Below are positions 52,208-61,050 of a stretch of DNA of 64,000 bases, one piece after another. A program made the position numbers and the translations under genes. The DNA lies in contig CALKUH010000028.1 in assembly GCA_937996795.1 (NCBI GenBank), forward strand, positions 37,252 through 101,251. The letters run 5' to 3'. The notes beneath the pieces are model-generated. The model made no database searches. It was not told the DNA's origin and saw nothing but the letters and a program-made list of their open reading frames with translations. How positions within the stretch are numbered: position 1 is the first letter of the stretch; every line of letters starts with the position of its first letter. Source of the DNA: an uncultured Verrucomicrobiota bacterium. GTDB lineage: Bacteria; Verrucomicrobiota; Kiritimatiellia; CAIVKH01.

Positions 52208-53394
52208 GCGTGCGCTGGCGCGACGCGGAACCGTACCGCCTGCTGTTTCCCCTCGGCGTCCTGCTCGGCCTCGTCGCCGTGAGCCTCTGGCCGCTGTTCG
52301 TGTACAAGGCGATCCACACCTACCCGGGCATCCCGCACGCGCGGATGATGATCGAGGGCTTTGCCGCCTGCTTCATCCTCGGGTTCCTCGGCACCGCCCT
52401 GCCCCACATGCTGGTGGCCCCGCGGTTCACGTTGCCCGAAATCCTCGCGTGGTGCGCTGGCCTTTCCGGCGCCTGCCTGCTGCACCTGTCGGGGCGGCCC
52501 GTCTCGGGCGACCTCGCGTTCGCCTTCACGCTGGTTCTCTTTCTCGGCTGTGTCGCCGCGCGCGCCCTGCGCCGCACGGACCGGCCGCCGCCCGGCCTGA
52601 TCACGGTGATGCTCGGCCTCGTCAGCGCGATCGCCGGGGCGTCCCTCCAGGCGCTGTATCTCCACGCCGCGCTGCCCGCCTTCCTTCACCCGTTCAGCCG
52701 CCTGCTGCTCAACCAGGCCTTCCTGCTCCTGCCGGTGATGGGCGTCGGGGCCTACATCCTGCCCGTGTTCATCGGCTACCCGCGCCGCCAGTCCGCTCCG
52801 CTCCTGGAGCGCACGCCGGGCGCGTGGACGCGCGAGGCGCTGTCCATGGCCGCCTTCGGCCTCGCCCTCATCGCCGGCATGGCGCTGGAGGCGGCGGGCT
52901 TTGCGCGGACGGGAAACCTGCTGCGCGGCCTCGTCCTGCTGCTGTTCCTCGCGCGCCACCTGCCGATCCACCGCCGCCAGCAGAATCCCGGCACGATGGC
53001 GTGGCTCACCCGGCTCGCGATGATGGCGCTGCCCGTCGGCTTCCTGCTGCTCGCCGCGTGGCCGCGCGCGCCGCTGGCCTGGCTGCACATTCTTTACCTC
53101 AACGGCCTCGGCCTGCTCATCACCGCCGTCGCCACCCGCGTCATCGTCGCGCACGGCGGCTTCCAGCACCTCTTCCCCGCGCGCTGGCCCGCGCTGTGGT
53201 GGGTCTTCGGCCTGATCACCCTCGCCATGGCCACCCGCGTCTCCGCCGACTGGATGCCCGACTCCCGCTTCTCCCACTACGCCTACGCCGCCCTCAGCTG
53301 GATCGCCGCCATGCTCCTCTGGCTCCTCACCATGCGCCGCTTCCTGCTCGCCAGCGAGGCCGAGTCGCTGGACCACAAACAACAGTTGCGCTGA
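52204..53394 (+). CDS. nnrS: NnrS family haem/copper membrane protein
   Basis: A 396-residue membrane protein with about 12 helices. NnrS signatures are visible: YPGIPHARMMIEGFAACFIL, GFLGTALPHMLVAPRFT and NGLGLLITAVATRVIVAHGG. NnrS helps cells tolerate NO and limits formation of dinitrosyl-iron complexes. GGAGG lies 6 bases upstream of ATG 52204, which overlaps the DGC gene stop. It closes the NO island. Confidence 0.92.
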   Translation: MSVRWRDAEPYRLLFPLGVLLGLVAVSLWPLFVYKAIHTYPGIPHARMMIEGFAACFILGFLGTALPHMLVAPRFTLPEILAWCAGLSGACLLHLSGRPVSGDLAFAFTLVLFLGCVAARALRRTDRPPPGLITVMLGLVSAIAGASLQALYLHAALPAFLHPFSRLLLNQAFLLLPVMGVGAYILPVFIGYPRRQSAPLLERTPGAWTREALSMAAFGLALIAGMALEAAGFARTGNLLRGLVLLLFLARHLPIHRRQQNPGTMAWLTRLAMMALPVGFLLLAAWPRAPLAWLHILYLNGLGLLITAVATRVIVAHGGFQHLFPARWPALWWVFGLITLAMATRVSADWMPDSRFSHYAYAALSWIAAMLLWLLTMRRFLLASEAESLDHKQQLR

Positions 53395-53414
53395 AGGACC
53401 TCAGAATACCCGGC

Positions 53415-53447
53415 CATTTTTCGTGTCCTTCGAGCCTTTCGTGGTTT
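53415..53447. repeat. CACGAAT-type dispersed repeat (diverged copy 3)
   Basis: TTTTCGTGTCCTTCGAGCC followed by TTTCGTGGTTTG, a diverged half copy of the CACGAAT repeat on the complementary strand. It lies in the 115-base gap between nnrS and the GHL10-like gene and forms part of an unused open frame that extends that gene upstream. Confidence 0.55.
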
Positions 53448-53509
53448 GCCGCCCGGAAGTCGCATTCCGCAATTTCCCTTCCCCGCGAAGCTGGCTACAG
53501 TGCGCGGCC

Positions 53510-55897
53510 ATGTGGGTGCTTCGCCTTCTTGTCGCGCTGTTGAGCCTCTCCGCGCTTCCGTCTTTCGCCGCGGTGATCGAGTCGTTCCGGTATGCGGACG
53601 ATGCGGCGCTGGCGGCGGCGTGGCGGGGGATTGACGGGTCGCCGGCGGCGCAGCGCGGCGCGGAGGGCGTGGTGCTGCGCCTGCCCTTCGACGGCGCGCG
53701 CGAGCGGGTCTATTGGGACCGCGCGGCGACACTCGATCTCTCGTCCTACTCCGCGCTGGAGCTGGACCTGACGGTGGACCGGCCCGATGCGCTGCGCTCG
53801 CTGATGGTGTATTTCAAGAGCGGCGGCGGCTGGTACGTCTGGGGCGGGCCGTTGAAAACCGGCGGACGCCAGCGCCTCACCCTGCCCCGCCAGGCCTTCA
53901 CCACGGAGGGGAAACCCGCGGGATGGGACCGCATCGAAGCCATCCGCATCTCGCCGTGGCGCGGCACGCCGGTCGCCGCGCGCCTTGTGCTTCACCAGCT
54001 GGCGGGCCGCAACGACCAGTTTTTTGTCATCCGGTCCGACGCCTCCGCGCCCAACGCCACGGAGCGCGCCGTCGCGGAGCGCGCGGCCGACCGCGTCAGC
54101 CGCTGGCTCGCCGGCGTCGGCCTCCGCCACGCGGTGCTGCCCGAGGCGCAGCTGTCGGAATCCGCCATCCGCGGCAGCCGCCTGCTCATCCTACCGTACA
54201 ATGCGAATCCCACCGCGGCGCACCTCGCGCTCTATCGCGCCCACGTCACCGCCGGCGGAAAACTGATCGTGTGCTACAGCGAGAGCGCCGCGCTCGCGGA
54301 CCTGATGGGCGTCGCGCTCAGCGAGCCCCTCTCGCACCGCGAACCGGGCCGGTGGGCGGGCTTCCAGTTCGCCGACGCGGCGGGGCTGCACGTGCCGGAA
54401 CGCGTGTACCAGCAGTCGTGGGGCCTCCGCCTCGCGCAGCCGCAGGACGGGCGCGGGCGCGTCATCGCGCACTGGATCAACGCGACCGGCGCGCCGCAAC
54501 CGGAACCCGCGTGGATCGCGACTGACCACGGCTACTGGATGACGCACATCCTGCTCGACGACGACCGCGACGGGAAGGAACAGCTCCTGCTCGGCCTCGT
54601 CGCGTCGCTCGACCCCGGCGCGTGGAACGACGCCGCGCAGCACGCGGCCGAGCACGCGGGCAAGATCGACGGCTTCGCCGGGTTCGCCGACAGCGTCAAC
54701 GGCATCCGCGCGCTCGCCGCGGAACACCCGGCGCGCGCCGGCATCGACGCGCTGCTCGAGCAGGCCGACGCCGCGCACGCGCGCATGCAGCAGGCGCGGG
54801 CCGAAGGCCGGACTGTCGACGCGCTCGACGAAGCGCGCGCGGCGCGCCAGCTCCTCACCCGCGCCTACAGCCGCGCGCAGCGCGCGCCCGAGAAGGAAAT
54901 GCGCGCCGTCTGGGACCACGACGCCACCGGCTGGTATCCGGGCGACTGGGACCGCACCGCGCGCGAACTCAAGGCCGCGGGCATCAACACGCTCTTCGTG
55001 AACACGCTCTGGGCCGGGCTCGCCCACTACCCGAGCGCGCTCGTGCCTGAATCGCACACCGCGCGCCGGTTCGGGGACCAGATGAAGGCCGCGCTGGAGG
55101 CCGGGCGCCGCCACGGGCTGGAGGTCCACGCGTGGGTCGTGCTCTGGCAACTCGGCAACACGCCCGCCGAGTTCCAGCAAACGCTTCGCGAGGCAGGCCG
55201 CCTGCAACAAACCGCCGACGGCGCGCCGATGACGTGGCTCAACCCGGCGCTCGCCGCGAACCAGCAGTACATGCTCGACGCCATCGAGGAACTCGCGCGC
55301 ACATACCCGGTGGACGGCATCCACCTCGACTACGTGCGCTATCCCTCGGCGCAGGCCTGCTTCGCGCCCGAGACCCGCGCGGCGTTCGAGCGCTGGCTCG
55401 GCCGTCCCGCCGGCGACTGGCCCGCCGCCGCGCGCAGCGGCGCCATGCGGGACGAGTATCGCCAGTGGCGCGTCAGCGTGATCACCGACTTCGTGCGCCA
55501 GACGCGCCAGCGCGTGTCGCGCGCGAACCCGGACCTGAAGCTCTCCGCCGCCGTGTGGGGCGGCTATCCCGACATCCTCGCCTCCATCGCCCAGGACTGG
55601 CCCACGTGGCTGCGCGACGGCGACCTCGATTTCGTGTGCCCGATGAACTACGCCGACGACACCTACAAATTCTCCGCGCTGACCCGGAAGCAACTCGCCG
55701 TGCCCGGCGCGCGCGGACGCATCTTCCCCGGAATCGGCGTCACCGCGTCGGAAAGCCAGCTGCGCCCCGACCAGGTCGTCGAGCAAATCGCCATTGCCCG
55801 CCGCCTCGGCGCCCCGGGCTTCGCGCTCTACAAGCTGAGCCAGACCCTGCGCCAGGAAACCCTGCCGCTGCTGACGGAAGGCGCGACACGGCACTAA
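53510..55897 (+). CDS. GHL10-like glycoside hydrolase family protein, exported
   Basis: A 795-residue exported protein with signal peptide MWVLRLLVALLSLSALPSFA. The N-terminal region (about 25-180) is a beta-sandwich, a central part (about 200-440) resembles a glutamine amidotransferase-like/flavodoxin-like fold and a coiled coil, and the C-terminal half (about 465-780) is the GHL10 (DUF187-like) TIM barrel: MRAVWDHDATGWYPGDW, GINTLFVNTLW, HGLEVHAWVVLW, VDGIHLDYVRYP and DLDFVCPMNYADD. The Asp in HLDYVRYP is the probable catalytic acid. It likely cleaves a bacterial or algal polysaccharide; the substrate is unknown. ATG 53510 is chosen from the signal peptide. Confidence 0.83.
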   Translation: MWVLRLLVALLSLSALPSFAAVIESFRYADDAALAAAWRGIDGSPAAQRGAEGVVLRLPFDGARERVYWDRAATLDLSSYSALELDLTVDRPDALRSLMVYFKSGGGWYVWGGPLKTGGRQRLTLPRQAFTTEGKPAGWDRIEAIRISPWRGTPVAARLVLHQLAGRNDQFFVIRSDASAPNATERAVAERAADRVSRWLAGVGLRHAVLPEAQLSESAIRGSRLLILPYNANPTAAHLALYRAHVTAGGKLIVCYSESAALADLMGVALSEPLSHREPGRWAGFQFADAAGLHVPERVYQQSWGLRLAQPQDGRGRVIAHWINATGAPQPEPAWIATDHGYWMTHILLDDDRDGKEQLLLGLVASLDPGAWNDAAQHAAEHAGKIDGFAGFADSVNGIRALAAEHPARAGIDALLEQADAAHARMQQARAEGRTVDALDEARAARQLLTRAYSRAQRAPEKEMRAVWDHDATGWYPGDWDRTARELKAAGINTLFVNTLWAGLAHYPSALVPESHTARRFGDQMKAALEAGRRHGLEVHAWVVLWQLGNTPAEFQQTLREAGRLQQTADGAPMTWLNPALAANQQYMLDAIEELARTYPVDGIHLDYVRYPSAQACFAPETRAAFERWLGRPAGDWPAAARSGAMRDEYRQWRVSVITDFVRQTRQRVSRANPDLKLSAAVWGGYPDILASIAQDWPTWLRDGDLDFVCPMNYADDTYKFSALTRKQLAVPGARGRIFPGIGVTASESQLRPDQVVEQIAIARRLGAPGFALYKLSQTLRQETLPLLTEGATRH

Positions 55898-55990
55898 AAC
55901 CCGACACCTAAAAAACTTTCCATCCCGCGCGCTGCAATTTATTCTCGCAACCGCTTTTACGACCCATTCCCCCGACTCCAGGAGGTTCCC

Positions 55991-56725
55991 GTGGCCGCGC
56001 AGAAAACAACGAAACCGGCGTATCGCCGGATCATGCTGAAATTGAGCGGCGAGGCGTTCCAGAACAGCAAGACCGGCGAGAGCCTCGATCCCGACATCCT
56101 GCAGTCCGTCGCCGCGCAGATCAAAAAAGTGCGCGCGCTCGGCGTGCAGATCGCCGTCGTGGTCGGCGGCGGCAACATCTTCCGCGGCGTGACCGGCCAG
56201 CGCTGCGGCGTGGACCGCACGACCGGCGACTACATGGGCATGCTCGCGACGGTCATCAACTCGCTCGCGCTGCAATCGACGCTTGAATCCATCGGCGTGC
56301 ACACGCGCGTCCTCACCGCGATCAACATGCCCGCCGTCGCCGAGCCGATGATCCGCCGCCGCGCGATGCGCCACCTCGAAAAGCACCGCGTCGTCATCTT
56401 CGCCGCCGGCACGGGCAACCCGTACTTCTCCACCGACAGCGCCGCCGCGCTGCGCGCCAGCGAGATCCACGCCGACGTCCTGCTCAAGGCCACGAAGGTG
56501 GACGGCATCTACACCGCCGACCCGATGAAGGACCCGTCCGCAAAACGCTACAAGCAGCTCAGCTACCTCGAGGCCCTCACCAAGCAGCTCAAGGTCATGG
56601 ACGCCGCGGCCTTCTCGCTCTGCCAGGAGAACAAGATCCCGATCCTCGTCTTCAATTTCTTCAAGGAAAACGAAATCCTGCGCGCCGTCACCGGCAAACC
56701 CGTCGGCACGCTGGTCACGGAGTAA
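55991..56725 (+). CDS. pyrH: Uridylate kinase
   Basis: A 244-residue UMP kinase of the amino acid kinase fold, converting UMP to UDP. Motifs: RIMLKLSGEAFQ, VVVGGGNIFRG, MGMLATVINSLALQ, GTGNPYFSTDSAAALRA, LKATKVDGIYTADP. The start is GTG 55991, decided by AGGAGG with five bases between. frr follows after five bases, the usual order in bacteria. Confidence 0.97.
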   Translation: MAAQKTTKPAYRRIMLKLSGEAFQNSKTGESLDPDILQSVAAQIKKVRALGVQIAVVVGGGNIFRGVTGQRCGVDRTTGDYMGMLATVINSLALQSTLESIGVHTRVLTAINMPAVAEPMIRRRAMRHLEKHRVVIFAAGTGNPYFSTDSAAALRASEIHADVLLKATKVDGIYTADPMKDPSAKRYKQLSYLEALTKQLKVMDAAAFSLCQENKIPILVFNFFKENEILRAVTGKPVGTLVTE

Positions 56726-56730
56726 CGCAC

Positions 56731-57294
56731 ATGGAATCCCTCGACGAAATCCTGCTCGACGCCGAAGAAAAAATGGAGAAATCCGTCACGCACCTCCAGC
56801 AGGAGCTGCACGGATTGCGCACCGGCAAGGCCTCCCCCAGCCTCGTCGAAAACATCGGCGTCGAATACTACGGCGCCACGACGCGCCTGCGCGAACTCGC
56901 CGGCATCGCAACGCCCGAGCCGCGCCTCATCGTCATCAACCCCTACGACCCCACCGCGCGCGACGCCATCTGCCGTGCGATCCTCGCCGCCAACGTCGGC
57001 GTCACGCCGATGGACGACGGCCGCGTGATCCGCGTCCCGATCCCCGAGCTCAGCGAAGAACGCCGCAAGGACCTCGTGAAGGTCGCCAAGCGCCAGTCCG
57101 AGGAGGCGCGCATCGCCATCCGCAACGTCCGCCGCGACGGCAACGAACTCGTGAAGACCCTGCAAAAGGGTTCCAAGATCACCGAGGACGAACGCGACCA
57201 GGGCGTCGAGGAAATCCAGAAACTCACCGACACCTACATCAAGAAGGTGGACGACCTCGTCACGGCCAAGGAAAAGGACATCCTCGCGGTCTGA
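56731..57294 (+). CDS. frr: Ribosome recycling factor
   Basis: A 187-residue protein that splits post-termination ribosomes together with EF-G. Family motifs: HLQQELHGLRTGKASPSLVENI, VEYYGATTRLRELAGI, DPTARDAICRAI, RVPIPELSEERRKDLVK and RNVRRDGNELVK. Full length and in the standard pyrH-frr pair. Confidence 0.97.
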   Translation: MESLDEILLDAEEKMEKSVTHLQQELHGLRTGKASPSLVENIGVEYYGATTRLRELAGIATPEPRLIVINPYDPTARDAICRAILAANVGVTPMDDGRVIRVPIPELSEERRKDLVKVAKRQSEEARIAIRNVRRDGNELVKTLQKGSKITEDERDQGVEEIQKLTDTYIKKVDDLVTAKEKDILAV

Positions 57295-57322
57295 CGCAGG
57301 ACGAGGGACGGGTGCGAGGGAT

Positions 57323-57369
57323 TTGCAACGTCTGTAAAAACGATCCGTGACCGCTTGCAACGTCTGTAA
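57323..57369. repeat. Direct repeat TTGCAACGTCTGTAA, two copies
   Basis: The 15-base word TTGCAACGTCTGTAA occurs at 57323-57337 and 57355-57369, with a 32-base period. The second copy runs into GTCTGT-AATTA-ACAGAC, a small hairpin, and a third partial CTGTAAAACG follows near 57380. It fills the gap between frr and the SGNH-like gene. Confidence 0.7.
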
Positions 57370-57400
57370 TTAACAGACTCTGTAAAACGCCACCCGCCAC

Positions 57401-57429
57401 CCGTGTCCATCCGCGTCCATTCGTGGTTT
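57401..57429. repeat. CACGAAT-type dispersed repeat (copy 4), within a gene start
   Basis: CCGTGTCCATCCGCGTCCAT followed by TCGTGGTTT, the complement of the AACCACGAATGGACACG word with scattered changes. The plus-strand reading encodes the first residues of the SGNH-like protein, including its start codon. Confidence 0.7.
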
Positions 57430-58470
57430 GCCATCCTCGCCTTTGTGGGCGTCCTGGGCGTGGCCGAGTGGGGGGTGCGCCGCGCGATGCCGGTGACGCC
57501 AGCGTCGGAAGCCGTGCCGCGCCAGAAACACCGGTTCCGCGGCTGGCCGGCCTTCACCGCGTGGCAGGACGCGCCGACGGGAACGGCGCGCATCGTCTGG
57601 CTTTCCCACTCGCAGGCCTACGCGGGGGAGATTCCCGCGAACCGCATCTATGCGGATAAGTTGGAGCGGGCGCTGACGGCCCAGCGCGCGGGCGGATTCG
57701 ACAAGGTCGAGGTGATGAACTGGTCCTTCGACGGCGTCACGTCCATCGAGATGACGCTGATGGCGGCGCGCCTGCAGCGGGCTGACCCGGACCTGGTCGT
57801 CGCGGCCATCGGGATGGCGAATTTTACGATCGATGACCTGGCGCGCCCGCTGTCGCAGTGCCGGAGCGACCTGCCGCGGCTGGTGTCGCATCCCGAGATC
57901 TTCCGCGCGCTACCCCGCGCGTTTGTGCGCCGCCATGTGCCGATCGAGGACGGGCTGACCGTCGCGGCCTGGGATCGCGTGGGCCTGCTGCGGTTTCGCG
58001 AGTTCGCGTGGTCATGGCTGGATCAGCAGTGGGGCGGTTTGCAGCGCGGGCTCTATGCGCCAGCGGTCAATTTCCACCCGTGGCAGCTCGCGCACCTGCC
58101 GGCGCGCGGCGATTTCGGTCGCGCGCCGTGGTCAAAGCGCGCGGGCAACGTCAAGGCCCGCTACGACGCGCGCAGCCGGGTGTTGCTGGAGGAATTCCTC
58201 GATCTCTTCCAATCGATCCCTGCCCGCCGCCACCTCGTGATCGCCACACCCCATCACCTCAAGCCCGGCAATGCGATGGCGCCGTCGATGGAGATCTTCC
58301 GCCGCGACCTGGCCGCGCTCGCCGCGGCGCGCGGCCTGCCGTTTGTCGACGACAGCGACCTCTATGGGGCCGAGGGCTTTTTCGACGGATTGCATTTTAA
58401 TCCGGATTATCACCAGTACTACTGCGAGACCCTGTTCGCGCGCATCAAACCGTTGCTCGACACGCCCTGA
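57403..58470 (+). CDS. SGNH/DltD-like hydrolase with membrane anchor
   Basis: A 355-residue protein with an N-terminal transmembrane helix (WFAILAFVGVLGVAEWGV) and a periplasmic SGNH-like domain: VWLSHSQAYAGE (nucleophile S68 or S70), AIGMANFTIDDL and the C-terminal D-x-x-H motif FDGLHFNPDYHQ. Together with the MBOAT gene two bases downstream it forms a typical acetyl-transfer pair for exopolysaccharide or cell wall sugars, as in AlgI-AlgX/J. The start GTG 57403 lies in a dispersed repeat, without a good ribosome-binding site. Confidence 0.76.
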   Translation: MSIRVHSWFAILAFVGVLGVAEWGVRRAMPVTPASEAVPRQKHRFRGWPAFTAWQDAPTGTARIVWLSHSQAYAGEIPANRIYADKLERALTAQRAGGFDKVEVMNWSFDGVTSIEMTLMAARLQRADPDLVVAAIGMANFTIDDLARPLSQCRSDLPRLVSHPEIFRALPRAFVRRHVPIEDGLTVAAWDRVGLLRFREFAWSWLDQQWGGLQRGLYAPAVNFHPWQLAHLPARGDFGRAPWSKRAGNVKARYDARSRVLLEEFLDLFQSIPARRHLVIATPHHLKPGNAMAPSMEIFRRDLAALAAARGLPFVDDSDLYGAEGFFDGLHFNPDYHQYYCETLFARIKPLLDTP

Positions 58471-58472
58471 CC

Positions 58473-59897
58473 ATGTGGTTCAACACCTACACCTATGCGC
58501 TGTTCCTGCCGGTGGTGCTGCTGCTCTACGCGGCGCTGCCGCTGCGCGGACGGCAGGTGATGCTGCTCGCGGCGAGCTACCTGTTCTATTGCTGGGCGCT
58601 GCCGTATTACGGCCTGCTGCTCGTGCTTTCGACCTTCCTCGACTACGCGATGGGCTTGCTGCTGGAGCGCGAGCAGCGCACGGGCCGGAGGCGCCTCTGG
58701 CTCGGGCTCAGCCTCGCGGGGAACCTCGGCCTGCTCGGTTACTTCAAGTACACGGATTTCCTCGCGACGAACGCGGCGTCGCTCGGGCGGGTGCTTGGGC
58801 TGGAGACGCACTGGGAGCCGTTGAACTTCATCCTGCCGGCGGGCATCTCGTTCTACACCTTCCAGACGATCAGCTACACGTTCCAGGTGTACCGCCGCCA
58901 GTATCCGGCGGAGCGCGACTTCATTTCGTTCGCGCTGTTCGTGTCGTTCTTCCCGCAGCTCGTCGCGGGGCCGATCGAGCGCGCGACGAACCTGCTGCCG
59001 CAGTTGAAATCGCTGGCCGCGCTGCGGATGGAAAACATCCGTGCGGGGTTGTGCCGCATCCTTATCGGGCTGTTCCGCAAGATGGTGATCGCCGACCGCA
59101 TGGCGATCGTCGTGAACGGCGCGTTCTCGAATCCCGACGCCTGTTCGCCGGGCGTCGCGTGGCTCGCGCTGGCGTGCTTTTATGCGCAGATCTATTTCGA
59201 TTTCGCGGGCTACGCGGACATGGCCATCGGCTCCGCGCGACTGTTCGGCGTGCGGCTCATGGAGAATTTCCGCCGCCCGATCATGGGCGTGAACATCACG
59301 GATTGGTGGAACCGCTGGCACATGACGCTGACCGGCTGGTTCCGCGACTACCTGTTCAACTCGCTCGGCGGCTTCAAGAAGGGCAACGGGCGCGCGATGA
59401 TGAACGCGGTGATCGTGCTGTTCCTCTGCGGCCTGTGGCACGGCGCGCGTTGGAATTTCGTGCTGTGGGGCTTGTGGAACGCGTCCATGCTGATCGCGTA
59501 CTACGGGATTCGCGCGCTGCTGAAGAAATACGGCCTGCGCACGCGGCAGACGGGTCGATTCACGCTCGGCGTCCTCGGCAGCCACGCGTTGATTTTCCTC
59601 ATCAGCATGATCGCGGCGCTCTTCTTCCGTTCGCCGGATTTGCCCGCCATCGGCACGATGCTGCGCGCGATGTTCGGCCTCAACGGGGCCACCGGGTTCC
59701 CGCCCTATCTGTGGTTCTATGTCGCGCTGCTGGCGGGCTGGTACATCAGCGAGGCGGCGGAGGAATACGGGCGGGTGAGCGAGCGCTGGGCGAAGGCGCC
59801 CGCGTGGCTCCGCGCCGCGGCGTGGGCGCTGCTGCTGATCCTCGTCGCGCTCGGCTCCGTCAACCTGCAGACGCCGTATTTGTATTTCCAGTTTTAA
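58473..59897 (+). CDS. MBOAT family O-acyltransferase (AlgI-like)
   Basis: A 474-residue membrane protein with about 11 helices and the MBOAT signatures: FILPAGISFYTFQTISY, FFPQLVAGPIERA, NFRRPIMGVNITDWWNRWHM and LCGLWHGARWNFVLWG with catalytic H323. It would carry acetyl groups across the membrane for the SGNH partner to attach to a polysaccharide. No alginate or cellulose synthesis gene is in the window. It ends in a repeat palindrome that separates it from the convergent mutY gene. Confidence 0.93.
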   Translation: MWFNTYTYALFLPVVLLLYAALPLRGRQVMLLAASYLFYCWALPYYGLLLVLSTFLDYAMGLLLEREQRTGRRRLWLGLSLAGNLGLLGYFKYTDFLATNAASLGRVLGLETHWEPLNFILPAGISFYTFQTISYTFQVYRRQYPAERDFISFALFVSFFPQLVAGPIERATNLLPQLKSLAALRMENIRAGLCRILIGLFRKMVIADRMAIVVNGAFSNPDACSPGVAWLALACFYAQIYFDFAGYADMAIGSARLFGVRLMENFRRPIMGVNITDWWNRWHMTLTGWFRDYLFNSLGGFKKGNGRAMMNAVIVLFLCGLWHGARWNFVLWGLWNASMLIAYYGIRALLKKYGLRTRQTGRFTLGVLGSHALIFLISMIAALFFRSPDLPAIGTMLRAMFGLNGATGFPPYLWFYVALLAGWYISEAAEEYGRVSERWAKAPAWLRAAAWALLLILVALGSVNLQTPYLYFQF

Positions 59898-59973
59898 CCA
59901 CGAATGGACGCGAATTCACACGAACAGGGTGAGGACCCATTCGTGTCTATTGGTGTTTATTCGTGGTTTTCTT
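59896..59973. repeat. CACGAAT dispersed palindrome (copy 5) between convergent genes
   Basis: AACCACGAATGGACGCGAAT and TCACACGAAC at 59896-59925 face CATTCGTGTCTATTGGTGTT and TATTCGTGGTTT at 59939-59970, forming an imperfect hairpin of about 25 paired bases. It lies across the end of the MBOAT gene and the last codons of mutY (residues KTTNKHQ), so it probably acts as a two-way transcript end. Confidence 0.78.
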
Positions 59974-61050
59974 TAAATGCGCGATGATGTGTTGGTCGGC
60001 GCGGCCGAAGGGGAATAGGTCCAGCTCCTCCAGCGTGACCCAGCGCCAGTCGGCGCAATGGATCGCGCGGGGCGTGCCGCCCGTGAGGCGGCAGGCGTGG
60101 GCGTGCAGGTCCATCGTAAAATGACTGAACGCGTGCGGCACGGTGAGGAGATGCGCGCCGACATCCACGTCGATGCCGAGTTCCTCCCGCAACTCGCGCG
60201 CGATGCACGCCTCGATGCTCTCGCCGGGCTCCTGTGTGCCGCCGGGAAATTCCCACAGGCCGCCCAGCATGGAGGTCTGTTTGCGCTGGGCGATCAACAG
60301 GCGGCCCTGCGCATCTGAAACGACGCCGGCGCCGACGTGCTTGTGCGGGGCGCGGGCTTTTTTCGGTTTGCGCGGATACGCCACCGGGTCGCCCGCGGCC
60401 CGCGCCGCGCACGGGCGGCGCCAGGGACAGGCGGGGCAGTTCGGCGCGCGCGGCGTGCACACGGTGGCGCCGAGTTCCATCAGTCCTTCATTGAAGGCGC
60501 CCGCCTGACCGCGCGGCAGCAGCGCATCGGCGAGACGCTGGAGTTCCGCCCGCACCGCGGGCTTCGAGACGTCATCGCCAATCGCAAACAGCCGCGTCAG
60601 CACGCGGATCACGTTGCCGTCCACCACCGCCGCATCGAGTCCGAATGCGAGGCTGCCGACGGCCGCCGCGGTGTACGGGCCGATGCCGGGCAGCGCGCGG
60701 ATGCCGTCCAGCGTATCCGGGAAGCGCCCGCGGTGCTGCGTAACGATCTGCTGCGCCGCCGCGTGGAGCTGCCGCGCGCGGGAGTAGTAGCCGAGGCCCT
60801 CCCACGCCTTGAGCACGTCGCCCTGCGGCGCGGCGGCGAGCGCGCGGAGGCTGGGGAAGCGCTTGAGGAAGCGCGCGTAGTAGCCGATCACCTGGTCCAC
60901 GCGCGTCTGCTGCAGCATGATTTCGGACAGCCAGACGCGGTAGGGCGTGCGGCGTTTGCGCCACGGCAGGTCGCGCGCGGAGGCGGCGAACCAGCGGAGC
61001 AACGACGCCTGGAGCGCGCGGCGGCGCGCCGGTGGAGGTGCGGGAACCAT
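59947..61050 (-). CDS. mutY: A/G-specific adenine glycosylase
   Basis: A 367-residue DNA repair enzyme that removes adenine mispaired with 8-oxoguanine. Catalytic E43 (LSEIMLQQTR) and D144 (VVDGNVIRV), helix-hairpin-helix LPGIGPYTA at 120-128, and the 4Fe-4S ligands in C-x6-C-x2-C-x5-C (CTPRAPNCPACPWRRPC). The C-terminal NUDIX-like domain (GGLWEFPGGTQEPGE) recognises 8-oxoguanine. ATG 61050 overlaps the stop of the upstream lipoprotein gene (ATGA). The final residues are coded by a dispersed repeat. Confidence 0.95.
   Translation of the reverse strand: MVPAPPPARRRALQASLLRWFAASARDLPWRKRRTPYRVWLSEIMLQQTRVDQVIGYYARFLKRFPSLRALAAAPQGDVLKAWEGLGYYSRARQLHAAAQQIVTQHRGRFPDTLDGIRALPGIGPYTAAAVGSLAFGLDAAVVDGNVIRVLTRLFAIGDDVSKPAVRAELQRLADALLPRGQAGAFNEGLMELGATVCTPRAPNCPACPWRRPCAARAAGDPVAYPRKPKKARAPHKHVGAGVVSDAQGRLLIAQRKQTSMLGGLWEFPGGTQEPGESIEACIARELREELGIDVDVGAHLLTVPHAFSHFTMDLHAHACRLTGGTPRAIHCADWRWVTLEELDLFPFGRADQHIIAHLKKTTNKHQ

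Noticed and set aside
54191..56470. A 759-codon open frame on the minus strand opposite the GHL10-like gene and pyrH
   Set aside because: It has no recognisable domain, its composition is the Arg/Ala/Asp-rich type produced by the complement of GC-rich genes, and both plus-strand genes are well supported.
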